A DNA stretch of 46,385 nt from a virus, in IMG/VR virus record IMGVR_UViG_3300020020_000062, positions 1 to 46,385 of that record. The stretch is one strand, 5' to 3'. Of the stretch, positions 13,671 to 21,958 are shown piece by piece (within the stretch, counting starts at the first letter, position 1; every line of letters starts with the position of its first letter). The position numbers and the translations under genes are program-made. The notes under the pieces are model-generated. The model saw nothing but the letters and a program-made list of their open reading frames with translations, was not told where the DNA came from and did no database searches.

Positions 13671-14070
13671 AGGTGCTAAGTTTACTCCAGAAACAGAAGA
13701 AAAAGCTCGAGTTATTATACGTGGTTTACTTAACAAAGCTACCCATGTAGTAAGTGGTAAATGTCACTTAGGTGGTATAGATATATGGGCTATTGAGGAA
13801 GCTATTAAACGTGGCTTAACATATACTGAATTTGCACCAGCAGTTTTATCATGGGAAGAAGGGTATAAGCCACGTAATAATTTGATCGCTCGTAATAGTG
13901 ACACAGTTTATTGTATCACCTTACGCGCTTTACCAGAATCCTATACAGGTATGAAGTTTGGATTATGTTATCATTGTGGTACGAACGATCATGTAAAATC
14001 GGGTGGTTGTTGGACAGTAAAGCGCGCACAAGCATTAAAGAAGTATGGCGAAGTTATTGTTATTGATTGA
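13645..14070 (+). CDS. Rossmann-fold SLOG/DUF2493-like nucleotide-binding protein
   Basis: A 141-residue protein with GAGGTG before the ATG. MVIGIVGSEGAKF at the N-terminus and HVVSGKCHLGGIDIWAIEEA near residues 33-52 give the strand, Gly-rich turn and SGxxxGxD pattern of DprA/SLOG folds such as DUF2493. The C-terminus contains CYHCGTNDHV and GGCWT. SLOG proteins bind nucleotides or nucleotide-derived signals. Being next to a DUF4326 gene strengthens a nucleotide-metabolism context, but the ligand is unknown. Confidence 0.75.
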   Translation: MVIGIVGSEGAKFTPETEEKARVIIRGLLNKATHVVSGKCHLGGIDIWAIEEAIKRGLTYTEFAPAVLSWEEGYKPRNNLIARNSDTVYCITLRALPESYTGMKFGLCYHCGTNDHVKSGGCWTVKRAQALKKYGEVIVID

Positions 14071-14075
14071 AGAAA

Positions 14076-15275
14076 ATGAGTTGGATAAACGAGATTCTTG
14101 ATGTTCATAAGGAATATGAATCCCCTTTACCCTTCTGGTATTGGGCTGGTCTAACATCTATCTCAGCCGTAGTAAAGGATAATGTATGGGTTGAACGTGG
14201 TCTCTACAAGTCTTATGCTAATATCTATGTGATATTGCATGCGGACTCAGGTTTGAAAAAGGGACCACCAATAGCAATGGCAAATCAACTTGTTCATGCG
14301 GTTGATAATACTACCATTATTTATGGAAGAAGTTCTATCCAAGCTATTCTTAAAAAATTAGGTACAGCTGAGACTATGCCTGGTGGTAAAGTAGTAGGTG
14401 ATAGTAAAGGATTCATTTGTGCATCGGAATTAGCAGCATCATTAGTAGAAGACCCAGCAGCATTAGGAATATTAACTGACTTGTATGATAGGATCTTTCA
14501 CTCGAATGCTTATGTATCATTGCTTAAGAGTGAAACCTTTACTCTGAAAAGCCCAACAGTTTCTCTATTAGGTGGAATTAATGATGCTCATGCTGAATCG
14601 CTTTTTACGAAACGGGATATACAAGGTGGATTCATTGCTAGATGTTTTATTGTTCATGAGTCCAAAAGGAACGCCGTCAATGCCCTCATTGATTTACCGG
14701 ATAAAGTTCCAGATTATAAGGAGCTTGCTAAATATCTTAAAGTCTTAGCATCTCTACGCGGTTCATTTGCTCCATTAGCAGGAACAGGCGCAGGTGATTT
14801 ATATAAGGAATGGTATCATGGTTTCGTTAAGCAAATAGAAGAACAGAATACTAAGGACTCTACTGGTACCCTGAATAGATTCTCTGAAAGTGTAATGAAA
14901 GTGGCAATGCTTCTAGCACTTAGTGAGAAACCTGAACTTGTTATTAGTAGAGATGCAATGGAACAAGCCATTGAACATTGCCAGAAACTAATAGGTAATG
15001 TTCGTCATACAACTCTTGGAGCAGGTAAACATCTTTACGCGATTGAGAAAGCTATCCTAATTAAAGAGTTAGTTGGACGTAACCCACATATAATTAGTAG
15101 AGAGCAAGTCAATCGTAAATACTTTATGAATGCTTCATTAAAAGATTGGTCTGAAGTAGCCTTACAACTAGAGGCTGCTGGTATTATCAAGATAGTTAAT
15201 CATGGCGTGCAAGTAATGTACGAAATGACACCTGAACAAGTTGATGCCTGGGAAAAACATTTTAGGGGGAGATAA
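14076..15275 (+). CDS. DUF3987-like ATPase (replicative helicase-like)
   Basis: A 399-residue protein starting MSWINEILDVHKEYESPLPF. I prefer the ATG at 14076 over an in-frame TTG at 14067. The opening SPLPFWYWAGLTSISAVVKD and the segment ILHADSGLKKGPPIAMA correspond to the entry and P-loop region of phage DUF3987 ATPases, followed by ASELAASLVEDPAALGILTD and SPTVSLLGGINDAHAESLF. The P-loop reads GLKKGPP rather than GKS/GKT, so its ATP-binding loop is non-canonical. The C-terminus looks like a winged helix (REQVNRKYFMNASLKDW). It probably serves DNA unwinding or loading for the polymerase; that role is inferred. Confidence 0.75.
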   Translation: MSWINEILDVHKEYESPLPFWYWAGLTSISAVVKDNVWVERGLYKSYANIYVILHADSGLKKGPPIAMANQLVHAVDNTTIIYGRSSIQAILKKLGTAETMPGGKVVGDSKGFICASELAASLVEDPAALGILTDLYDRIFHSNAYVSLLKSETFTLKSPTVSLLGGINDAHAESLFTKRDIQGGFIARCFIVHESKRNAVNALIDLPDKVPDYKELAKYLKVLASLRGSFAPLAGTGAGDLYKEWYHGFVKQIEEQNTKDSTGTLNRFSESVMKVAMLLALSEKPELVISRDAMEQAIEHCQKLIGNVRHTTLGAGKHLYAIEKAILIKELVGRNPHIISREQVNRKYFMNASLKDWSEVALQLEAAGIIKIVNHGVQVMYEMTPEQVDAWEKHFRGR

Positions 15276-15277
15276 TC

Positions 15278-15433
15278 ATGCCACTAACAGCAAAAGAAAA
15301 AGAGAAGTTAGATAAAGATTTAGAATGGATTAAAGTACATGACCATTTCTTTGTGTGCCCTATTTGTTTTGCTATGATAACTGATAAGTATATGAAAGAG
15401 CATACAAAATGGCATAAGAAATTGGATAGCTAG
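15278..15433 (+). CDS. C2H2 zinc-finger microprotein
   Basis: A 51-residue protein with one classic C2H2 finger, CPIC...HTKWH at about residues 27-46, preceded by a Lys/Glu-rich helix. GGGGGAGA lies before the ATG, a very strong ribosome site. A single C2H2 finger can bind DNA or protein. It is the last coding unit before the tRNA gene eight bases downstream. Confidence 0.7.
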   Translation: MPLTAKEKEKLDKDLEWIKVHDHFFVCPICFAMITDKYMKEHTKWHKKLDS

Positions 15434-15441
15434 TTTCCAAG

Positions 15442-15528
15442 GCCATGATGGCGGAATTGGTATACGCATAAGACTTAAAATCTTAGGCCCTTCGGGGATT
15501 GAGGGTTCGAGCCCCTCTCATGGCACCA
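15442..15528 (+). tRNA. tRNA-Leu(UAA)
   Basis: A class-II tRNA of 87 bases. The acceptor stem is GCCATGA (15442-15448) with TCATGGC (15518-15524), and the 3' end ACCA is encoded. The anticodon arm TAAGA-CTTAAAA-TCTTA gives anticodon TAA, reading the codon UUA. The long variable arm is CCC-TTCG-GGG and the T arm is GAGGG-TTCGAGC-CCCTC. TTA is common in this AT-rich genome, so the tRNA likely supplements the host pool. A run of eight T follows and may end or weaken transcription. Confidence 0.95.
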
Positions 15529-15547
15529 TTTTTTTTCGGAGTAATCA

Positions 15548-17002
15548 ATGTTAAACTTTTTCACTGATACTATCTCTAATGGCACACGAGTTAAGTCCGC
15601 GGTTAATATAGATAATGGTTATGTTCAGTTTGATGATGATCCTACCATACCATTACCATTAGGACATCAAGGTTATTACATATCAACTGCACATTTTGAT
15701 GGGTATGATTGGTGTTTAGCAAAGGGTAATCCTAATGCATCCCCATCTTATTTAGTTAATAGACAAACTAGAAATATTCAAGAATTACCTAAGAGTTATG
15801 GTGAGTCCTCCGTTTGGTTAACTGATTCAGGATTAGTTTGTTATTGCCCTGACAATGACCATTACATTATCAACGGCCAAACAACTGAAGCCCATGTTGG
15901 TTCCCAAGGTTTTACACAAGTAGAGAATGATGGTAAAGTTATCATACGCGCTGATAATCGTGAGATCTTTCGTAAAGGTTATAAGCTAGGATTATGGCGT
16001 TCTTCTGGTGAATGGGAAGCTGGTATCTCAGAGGACCATTTAATCGTAGCTTATAACACGCGCACTACGAAGTTATATAGAGTTGCCCAAGTACAGACTC
16101 CAGTTGCTATTAAGATTACTCAATTAGCTGATTTCTCATGCGTAGTTAGTATTAGTAGACCATTTGATTTCAAGACCCATTTCGTAGATTCAGATACCTT
16201 TGTTGAAATTGATACAAAGATTATCATTTCAGCCAAGTACGCGCGTAAGATGTTATGCTGCCCTTATGACCAGTACAGTGGTTATGGTACTACTAGGGAA
16301 TCTATTGGTAATTGTGCATTTCCTTGGAAGGACAAGTTCCCTCTAGTCCCTGGTAATGTTTCATTAATGATGGCTTTTGATACGTATAATCCAGCCTATA
16401 TTAATAAGACATTATACTACTACATTCATAGCCAGAACTTAAATGATAACACTACTAAAGAGCAGATTGAATTCTTTAGGGATAAGCCAGTTAAGCCATT
16501 TATTCTTTATGGTGATTTTAGAAATTGGCCTGCTACTTTACCAGCATGGTTAGATGAGTATCGCAATAGGTTATTCATAGGCGCGCAGGTTTATCCTAAA
16601 CAAACAGAAGATGTGCTAAAGTTTAAGAATGAGATGATTGGGATGTTCGAGGTTCTTAAGACCTACAAGTTACCTATTGTAGCGAGTCTCGCATTTTATA
16701 ATGTCATTCCAATCGACCGTCTCATTTGCAACTTTACCACGTATGATTATCTTATCAAAGAGTACTATGTAATTGGTATTATGCCCTTTGCTGATACGAG
16801 ACCAGGTGGTATGGATTCTAATCCCATCCTATATAGTTACTTACAAGAGTTTTATTCAGCTATACCCGCAGGATTGAATAGGTATGATGGATGGTATGAA
16901 GACGATAATAGTCTTATTGCCAAACTCAGATATGAGATGCCTATGTTTACTCCTTTTGAACGAGCTAAGCTAATTGATTTGGTGGCAAGTAATGGCCTAT
17001 AA
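15548..17002 (+). CDS. Beta-propeller-like plus TIM-barrel-like protein of unknown role
   Basis: A 484-residue protein with CGGAG before the ATG, just after the tRNA and its T-run. Residues 1-240 are repetitive beta strands (WLTDSGLVCYCPDNDHYII and similar) suggesting a propeller. The C-terminal 200 residues (KPFILYGDFRNWPATLPAWL, LPIVASLAFYN, VIGIMPFADTRPGGMDSNP) resemble a glycosidase-type TIM barrel. A virion-like adhesin or enzyme in an early rightward operon is unusual, and there is no signal peptide. It could be a late-gained gene. No family name is assigned. Confidence 0.65.
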   Translation: MLNFFTDTISNGTRVKSAVNIDNGYVQFDDDPTIPLPLGHQGYYISTAHFDGYDWCLAKGNPNASPSYLVNRQTRNIQELPKSYGESSVWLTDSGLVCYCPDNDHYIINGQTTEAHVGSQGFTQVENDGKVIIRADNREIFRKGYKLGLWRSSGEWEAGISEDHLIVAYNTRTTKLYRVAQVQTPVAIKITQLADFSCVVSISRPFDFKTHFVDSDTFVEIDTKIIISAKYARKMLCCPYDQYSGYGTTRESIGNCAFPWKDKFPLVPGNVSLMMAFDTYNPAYINKTLYYYIHSQNLNDNTTKEQIEFFRDKPVKPFILYGDFRNWPATLPAWLDEYRNRLFIGAQVYPKQTEDVLKFKNEMIGMFEVLKTYKLPIVASLAFYNVIPIDRLICNFTTYDYLIKEYYVIGIMPFADTRPGGMDSNPILYSYLQEFYSAIPAGLNRYDGWYEDDNSLIAKLRYEMPMFTPFERAKLIDLVASNGL

Positions 17003-17174
17003 AGCCCTATATGACAAAGCGATAGCTGAAGGTAGATGTACTGAATGTTTCAATTTAAAAGAAGAAAGAGATGAACATTATGCTATATGTTTTAAATGTA
17101 GATTGAAACGTGCGCGGTATGAAAGAGAAAAAAGAAATCAATTAAGAAAGTTAACTTTTTTGGAGGATATCTAA
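16992..17174 (+). CDS. Small zinc-ribbon protein with basic tail
   Basis: A 60-residue protein (ATG at 16992) that overlaps the preceding gene by 11 bases. CTEC and CFKC form a zinc ribbon with 16 residues between the pairs, followed by a strongly basic helix (RLKRARYEREKRNQLRKL) likely to bind nucleic acid. Its TAA overlaps the MazG-like start (TAATG). Target unknown. Confidence 0.65.
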   Translation: MAYKALYDKAIAEGRCTECFNLKEERDEHYAICFKCRLKRARYEREKRNQLRKLTFLEDI

Positions 17175-17566
17175 TGAACTTGAATGAGTACGCAAAAGAT
17201 ATACACTTTACTTCTACTTCAAAAGGATTTGATACTCCTAATGAAGAAAACATTCATAAGAAACTACTATTAACAGTAAGCGAAATTTGTGAAGCTCAAG
17301 AAGAACTACGAGATGGTAGGAAATTAGTAGAAGTTTATTGGCGTAATTCTGGTGGTGATATTACGGAACTACCCTATCATGCAGGAGCATCTCTTGACAC
17401 TTTTCCAAAAGACAAAAAGCCTGAAGGATTCCCGATTGAAATTGCGGATGCAATCATTCGTCTCTTACACATTGCCAGTGCTATTGGCATGGATATTGAC
17501 GCTTGTGTGGCTCTTAAACTAGCTTATAACAAAACTCGTCCTGAAAAGCATGGAAGGAAATTTTAA
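17174..17566 (+). CDS. MazG-like nucleotide pyrophosphohydrolase
   Basis: A 130-residue all-helical protein. KLLLTVSEICEAQEELRDGR (about 30-49) contains the ExxE helix, and EIADAIIRLLHIASAIGMD (about 88-106) gives the ExxD second metal helix of MazG-type NTP pyrophosphatases. These hydrolyse NTPs or dNTPs to NMP and pyrophosphate. In phages they are thought to tune nucleotide pools or (p)ppGpp signalling. It forms a TAATG-coupled pair with the dATP/dGTP-hydrolase-like gene downstream. Confidence 0.85.
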   Translation: MNLNEYAKDIHFTSTSKGFDTPNEENIHKKLLLTVSEICEAQEELRDGRKLVEVYWRNSGGDITELPYHAGASLDTFPKDKKPEGFPIEIADAIIRLLHIASAIGMDIDACVALKLAYNKTRPEKHGRKF

Positions 17567-17916
17567 TGAAACTCACTAAGTTTAAAAGCGGAGCAGTTCG
17601 GGGTAAAGAAGATACTCATGCGCGCTATGACCTTATTACTCCTGTAGGTCTTAGGCGATTAGCAGAAACTTATGGTGAGGGTAGTCTTAAATATGGGGAT
17701 GAGAATTGGTTAAAGGGAATTGAAACAAAGAACTTAATGAACCATGCCCTCACTCATATCAACAAATACTTAGCAGGAGATACGAGTGAGGACCATTTGG
17801 CTCATGCTTCTTGGAACCTATTCGCTATTATGCATAACGAAGAATTGCTCCCCAAAATGCAAAATATTACTATGCGGGTAAAGACGGTTTCGCACCGCTC
17901 AGCACGTAGTAAATAG
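17566..17916 (+). CDS. DUF5664-like (dATP/dGTP diphosphohydrolase N-terminal) protein
   Basis: A 116-residue protein matching the pattern of DUF5664: GAVRGKEDTHARYDLITPVG, LRRLAETYGEGSLKYGDENW and NHALTHINKYLAGD, then EDHLAHASWNLFAIMH. This family is annotated in phages as the N-terminal domain of a dATP/dGTP diphosphohydrolase and is usually paired with nucleotide-pool enzymes, as here with MazG. Its last 47 bases overlap the convergent late gene at 17870-18052, so the two transcription units collide here. Confidence 0.8.
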   Translation: MKLTKFKSGAVRGKEDTHARYDLITPVGLRRLAETYGEGSLKYGDENWLKGIETKNLMNHALTHINKYLAGDTSEDHLAHASWNLFAIMHNEELLPKMQNITMRVKTVSHRSARSK

Positions 17917-18052
17917 CAATACCAGCTACGCATATACGGATTACCATTAGCACGTCACCTGTTAATGGTAATCCAATAATTCTGCTAAGTGGTTCAATTA
18001 ATAGATTGAATAACACTAACCCAATAACAGCGAAGATAATTCTCCAAAGCAT
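17870..18052 (-). CDS. Small two-span membrane protein (late unit end)
   Basis: A 60-residue protein with two hydrophobic helices (MLWRIIFAVIGLVLFNLLI and VLMVIRICVAGIAIYYVLSG). It is the last leftward gene and ends inside the 3' end of the opposing gene. It could be a second holin, a pinholin or an envelope-interacting virion protein. The size and two-span design fit a holin, but the stronger holin candidate lies at 41063, so this one is uncertain. Confidence 0.6.
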   Translation of the reverse strand: MLWRIIFAVIGLVLFNLLIEPLSRIIGLPLTGDVLMVIRICVAGIAIYYVLSGAKPSLPA

Positions 18053-18062
18053 GTTCAGACTC

Positions 18063-20696
18063 CTAGGGGAGAAATAGTGGTTGATTCATATCCTGACCAC
18101 CATAAGTTTGTACACCACCACCCATTGCACCAAATGGAGATGTTGCAATGCCTAATGTGGGATTCTCTTTTATTGCTTCAGCTAAAGATTGGACCATCAT
18201 TGGAAGAACAGCATTCTCAATTTGTTGACTCCAGCTAAAGGGTCTTCCTTTAGTTTGAAGCATATAATCTGCGAGCGCACGATAGGGGGTATTTAGCTTA
18301 TTGGTCATAAAACCAGTAGCAATATCCCCTCTCGTTTGTTGACCAAATCCAGCCTCACTTAAATTGTATTTATTCCCACTTGTACTGCTTTTGTATTCAC
18401 CTAATCCCGGAAACATTCTTTGAGCAAATGTTAAATACTGTTGATTACCACCCCAAGGATCAAGTCTAGTATTACCAAACTTAGCCTTCATAAAATCAGA
18501 ACTAGCGGGATCAGTTTCAATATCTGCACCAGCTAATCTTGATAATCCTAAGAAACTATTTCCCATTGCTGCTGTACTAAGAAGTGACTTGAAATATTCC
18601 TTTCTCATGAAGTTTGCTTCTTTTGACATAATCCCATACTCCTTACCAATTTGGGCAAAGTTATTAGGATTCATCATTTTCAAACGAGAAGCAATAAGAC
18701 GGGGAGAAAAGAAAGCATTGTTCAAAATACCAGCAATAGGTTCTAACTTTCCAAGTGAACCCCTACCAGATGCAGCATTAATAAACTGTCCAAGCTCACG
18801 CGCTAGGGGTTGGTTATTCTTAATATCAAACCCTGCATTCTTAGCCAATCCTAAAACATTATCCGCTGCGTCATCCCTTAGCTTATTAGTAAAAGCCATG
18901 TAGGCTCGGTTAGATTGTAAGGCACCAGGAATATGCTTTTCAATCCAACCATGATTAATGGCTTCTTCTGCCTTACCTAATGGCCCAGTATAACCAATGC
19001 CCATTATATCTTTTTTGAAATCAAAATCTGGACCATCCTTAATAGAAGTCATTACCGCATCATAAGCCTTTTGGCTACCTGCAGACTCGAACATATCTCT
19101 AAACTGTCCGACTTCCCATTTATTAATTAGGAAAGCACCCTGTCTTAATGGAGCAGAAAAGTCCCAGATAGTTTTAAGGTTCCTGCTATCGTTTACAATC
19201 TGGCTCCATAGTCCTTGTTTAACTGCAGGAAATTGACTATTAGTTGCTTCAGCTGCTACAGCTTTTGCATTGGCTGGGGTAACAACTTTAGCTGCTGCAA
19301 ATCTTGAATTAGCTTCAGCAGCATCTCTCATTGAAATATTACTGGGACGAATACCCGTAGCTGTTGTTGTTTGTGGATTAATAAAAGTAGCGGTCTTAAC
19401 ACGTGGTTCAGGACCTAATTGTCTATTAACTACATCAAATCTATTAGGATCGTATGGTGTCTCAATAGGCATCTCAGGTTCAGGTGAGAGTTGCCTATTA
19501 ACCACATCAAATCTATTCGCGCTGTAATCTAATCTTACCGGATTAGGACTGGGCTCGGGTGCAATTTGACGATTAATAACATCAAAGCGCGTGGGATCAT
19601 AGGGTCTTGTAGATTGTGGAGCATCAACAACTAAACCACCAGCAGGATGTTGTAATCTACTGGGACCAAAACCCATATTACCTTCTGATGGTTTACCACC
19701 AGGGGAAATAATATCCGGATTCATTCTTGGTGCTAATGATCCACCCGGATTAGTAAATGGACGACCAAATACATCTGTTCTAGTAGCTGCTAATTCAGGT
19801 CCAATATCAGGCCAAATGTCTATCGATTTTCCACCCATATTATGTGGAAAAATACCAGACATATCAGTCATACCAGCAGAACCACCCATAAATTGTCCCC
19901 TACCAATAGATGTTTCACCAACTGCTGGTAATCCTAATCTTTGTGGTGCGGAACCTAATTGTCTGGGTCCTGCATAAGTTTCAGTTCCTTGAAATGGAAT
20001 CTCATCTTGAATATGTGGAGGTAGAGCTAATGTTTCCCCTCTTACATACGGAGCTGGTTTTTCAGGAACAAAATGCGGTGGTAGTGCTAATGGTGCTCTA
20101 GTTGGTGCTGGTCCTTCAGGAGTAAAAGCTCCTAACATTCTTTGTTCAATTGGGGTCTGTTGATAAATACCAGGTAAATTTGGAGTTTCTCCAAAGGGGC
20201 TAGTTAACGGACCAGTATCCCTTCTTAATGGAGCACTACCAATAAATTTCCTACCAAACATAGGAAATAAGGCAGCCATACTAGCATCTTCACCTAAATC
20301 TAATGCTCCACCTAATGAGGGATTCTGAGCAAAAGACATAGCATCAGGTACAGCCTTTGCAGCACCATACGCACTTGCTGCACCAGTACCATAACCTATT
20401 GCTTTAGGAAACATACCAGCAATCATACGTAATCCTGGTCCTGCAGCAACACCAGTAATACCAGTTAATGCAGCACCAAGAGGATTAGTCATAGGTTCAA
20501 TATACCTATTATAGACCTCTCCTGGTAACTTCTGATACCAAGGTAAATTCTGAGGTACATTAACAGGTGGTGCCCATGACCTTGTTAAAAAGTTACCTTG
20601 TTGCTGTTGAGGTACAGGGTCAGGCTGGAAATCTAACTGAAAATCCAGCGGTTCAGGTTGAAAATCTAATTGGAAATCTAATTTTCCCTGTGGCAT
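18063..20696 (-). CDS. Large internal virion / DNA-ejection protein candidate
   Basis: An 877-residue protein. The N-terminus has repeated LDFQLDFQP units, the middle is Pro/Gly-rich with three RFDVVNRQ..PEP-type repeats, and a hydrophobic stretch lies near residues 50-110 (GAALTGITGVAAGPGLRMIA). The last 380 residues look folded and helical (APLRQGAFLINKWEVGQFRD, FFSPRLIASRLKMMNPNNFA). The size, low-complexity linkers and place at the distal end of the structural operon fit podovirus ejection proteins. I see no transglycosylase motif. Starts by TAATG overlap with the preceding gene. Confidence 0.65.
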   Translation of the reverse strand: MPQGKLDFQLDFQPEPLDFQLDFQPDPVPQQQQGNFLTRSWAPPVNVPQNLPWYQKLPGEVYNRYIEPMTNPLGAALTGITGVAAGPGLRMIAGMFPKAIGYGTGAASAYGAAKAVPDAMSFAQNPSLGGALDLGEDASMAALFPMFGRKFIGSAPLRRDTGPLTSPFGETPNLPGIYQQTPIEQRMLGAFTPEGPAPTRAPLALPPHFVPEKPAPYVRGETLALPPHIQDEIPFQGTETYAGPRQLGSAPQRLGLPAVGETSIGRGQFMGGSAGMTDMSGIFPHNMGGKSIDIWPDIGPELAATRTDVFGRPFTNPGGSLAPRMNPDIISPGGKPSEGNMGFGPSRLQHPAGGLVVDAPQSTRPYDPTRFDVINRQIAPEPSPNPVRLDYSANRFDVVNRQLSPEPEMPIETPYDPNRFDVVNRQLGPEPRVKTATFINPQTTTATGIRPSNISMRDAAEANSRFAAAKVVTPANAKAVAAEATNSQFPAVKQGLWSQIVNDSRNLKTIWDFSAPLRQGAFLINKWEVGQFRDMFESAGSQKAYDAVMTSIKDGPDFDFKKDIMGIGYTGPLGKAEEAINHGWIEKHIPGALQSNRAYMAFTNKLRDDAADNVLGLAKNAGFDIKNNQPLARELGQFINAASGRGSLGKLEPIAGILNNAFFSPRLIASRLKMMNPNNFAQIGKEYGIMSKEANFMRKEYFKSLLSTAAMGNSFLGLSRLAGADIETDPASSDFMKAKFGNTRLDPWGGNQQYLTFAQRMFPGLGEYKSSTSGNKYNLSEAGFGQQTRGDIATGFMTNKLNTPYRALADYMLQTKGRPFSWSQQIENAVLPMMVQSLAEAIKENPTLGIATSPFGAMGGGVQTYGGQDMNQPLFLP
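19405..19605. repeat. Three in-frame repeats encoding RFDV(V/I)NRQ..PEP
   Basis: Three similar units of roughly 65-75 bases inside the 877-residue virion protein gene encode RFDVINRQIAPEP, RFDVVNRQLSPEP and RFDVVNRQLGPEP. They look like a tandem expansion in a disordered linker. Confidence 0.7.
20625..20684. repeat. In-frame repeat encoding LDFQLDFQP
   Basis: The N-terminal coding segment of the 877-residue protein gene repeats KLDFQLDFQPEP and LDFQLDFQPDP. This short, phased repeat may be a scaffold, portal or ejection-partner binding tag. Confidence 0.7.
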
Positions 20697-21949
20697 TATT
20701 TCACCTGTTTATAACCCTGTGCTAACGCTTGCTGTAATTGATTAGCGGGCACACTTCCCTTTTCACCATTAGGACCAATAACACTAATACGACCAGAAGT
20801 TATAGGCGTATTAGCAGGGCTATTAGGCTGCTGATTACTAGGTACATTACCTCTGGAGGAGTTTCCGAAAATGTAATCATTGATTTGCTTTACAATAGCA
20901 GGGTCGCCACCTTGAGTAGCACCCATACCAAAGAATCCACTAGAACCTTTAGGAGCCTCAACACCAATAAACTGTCCTGATGCAGTACGTTTAATATATG
21001 GTGCCCATTCAGGATGTTCACTTACTGCTTGTCTTGCTCTAGCATTTTGAGTAACATTAGGACTTGTACTACCACCGCCAATGGGTCTATTAAGAACATT
21101 GAATTGGGTACGATTCATTGCTCCTGTTTGTTGCATTCCTGTTCTAGTAGTAGCACCTTCCTGCTGCATCCCAGTTCTTTCTGTTGCTCCTGATTGTTGC
21201 ATACCAGTACGTTCAGTAGCTCCAGCCTGTTGAACTTGTACGCGGTTCATTGCGTGTGCAGCTGCTAAATTAATTTCATCTTCTTTAGTTAATCCCTTAA
21301 TACCAGTAGGTTCTAATCCACCTTGGGGATTAAAGATATAAGCTTCCCCATCAATAACCTTAAGTTGCTGATTTGGATTATTAGCCTGCCATACTTTCAA
21401 GTCAGCTAACTGTTGCTGTCTCTTTCGCATTACTTCTTTATCTGTTTCTAATGCTCGATTCTTTCTTTCAGCCTCAGTAAGTTGCCTATCCCTTTGTTCT
21501 TGAGTAGCAACCTGATTAGCATACATTCTATTCTGCGTATTCATTAACCGTTCATTATCGGCAGCTTTATTTAGTGGCTCAACCTGGGTCTGCCAATCAG
21601 CTAACTTATTATAATAGGGCGCATTAGCAAAACTTTGAGAAGCGCGTAACGGGTCATTGCCTTGAGCACCTTGACCGAAACCATAAAGAACTGCACCAAG
21701 TTTTCTTAATCCACTAGGATTTTCTCTTTGAGGAAACTGGTCTAGTAAAGAACTAAACCTATCCTGCATTTGATTCTGAGGTTGATAAAGTTCTGCCATT
21801 CTTCGACCCATATCAAATGGTTGTTCTTGCATACCACCCATAGGCATCATACCCATATTACCAAATGGGTCTTGAGGCGGAGATGCAGGTGGACCAAAAA
21901 TATTGGCCATTCTCGATAACGCTTGTAATGAAGCTACATCAAAGCCCAT
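20696..21949 (-). CDS. Internal virion protein candidate with Gln-rich repeats
   Basis: A 417-residue protein. It starts with a Met/Gly/Pro-rich region (GNMGMMPMGGMQ) and continues with a long helical, Gln/Arg-rich stretch (MYANQVATQEQRDRQLTEAE). Four repeats of the type GATERTGMQQ follow, and the C-terminus is Asn/Gln/Pro-rich. This resembles flexible internal core or ejection proteins more than an enzyme. It lies between two other large virion-like genes; its stop overlaps the next start by one base. Confidence 0.6.
   Translation of the reverse strand: MGFDVASLQALSRMANIFGPPASPPQDPFGNMGMMPMGGMQEQPFDMGRRMAELYQPQNQMQDRFSSLLDQFPQRENPSGLRKLGAVLYGFGQGAQGNDPLRASQSFANAPYYNKLADWQTQVEPLNKAADNERLMNTQNRMYANQVATQEQRDRQLTEAERKNRALETDKEVMRKRQQQLADLKVWQANNPNQQLKVIDGEAYIFNPQGGLEPTGIKGLTKEDEINLAAAHAMNRVQVQQAGATERTGMQQSGATERTGMQQEGATTRTGMQQTGAMNRTQFNVLNRPIGGGSTSPNVTQNARARQAVSEHPEWAPYIKRTASGQFIGVEAPKGSSGFFGMGATQGGDPAIVKQINDYIFGNSSRGNVPSNQQPNSPANTPITSGRISVIGPNGEKGSVPANQLQQALAQGYKQVK
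21106..21243. repeat. Four in-frame decamer repeats encoding Q.GATERTGMQ
   Basis: Four consecutive 30-base units encode QAGATERTGMQ, QSGATERTGMQ, QEGATTRTGMQ and QTGAMNRTQF. The units are similar but not identical at DNA level, so they look old or under selection. Confidence 0.75.
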
Positions 21950-21958
21950 ATATCACCT

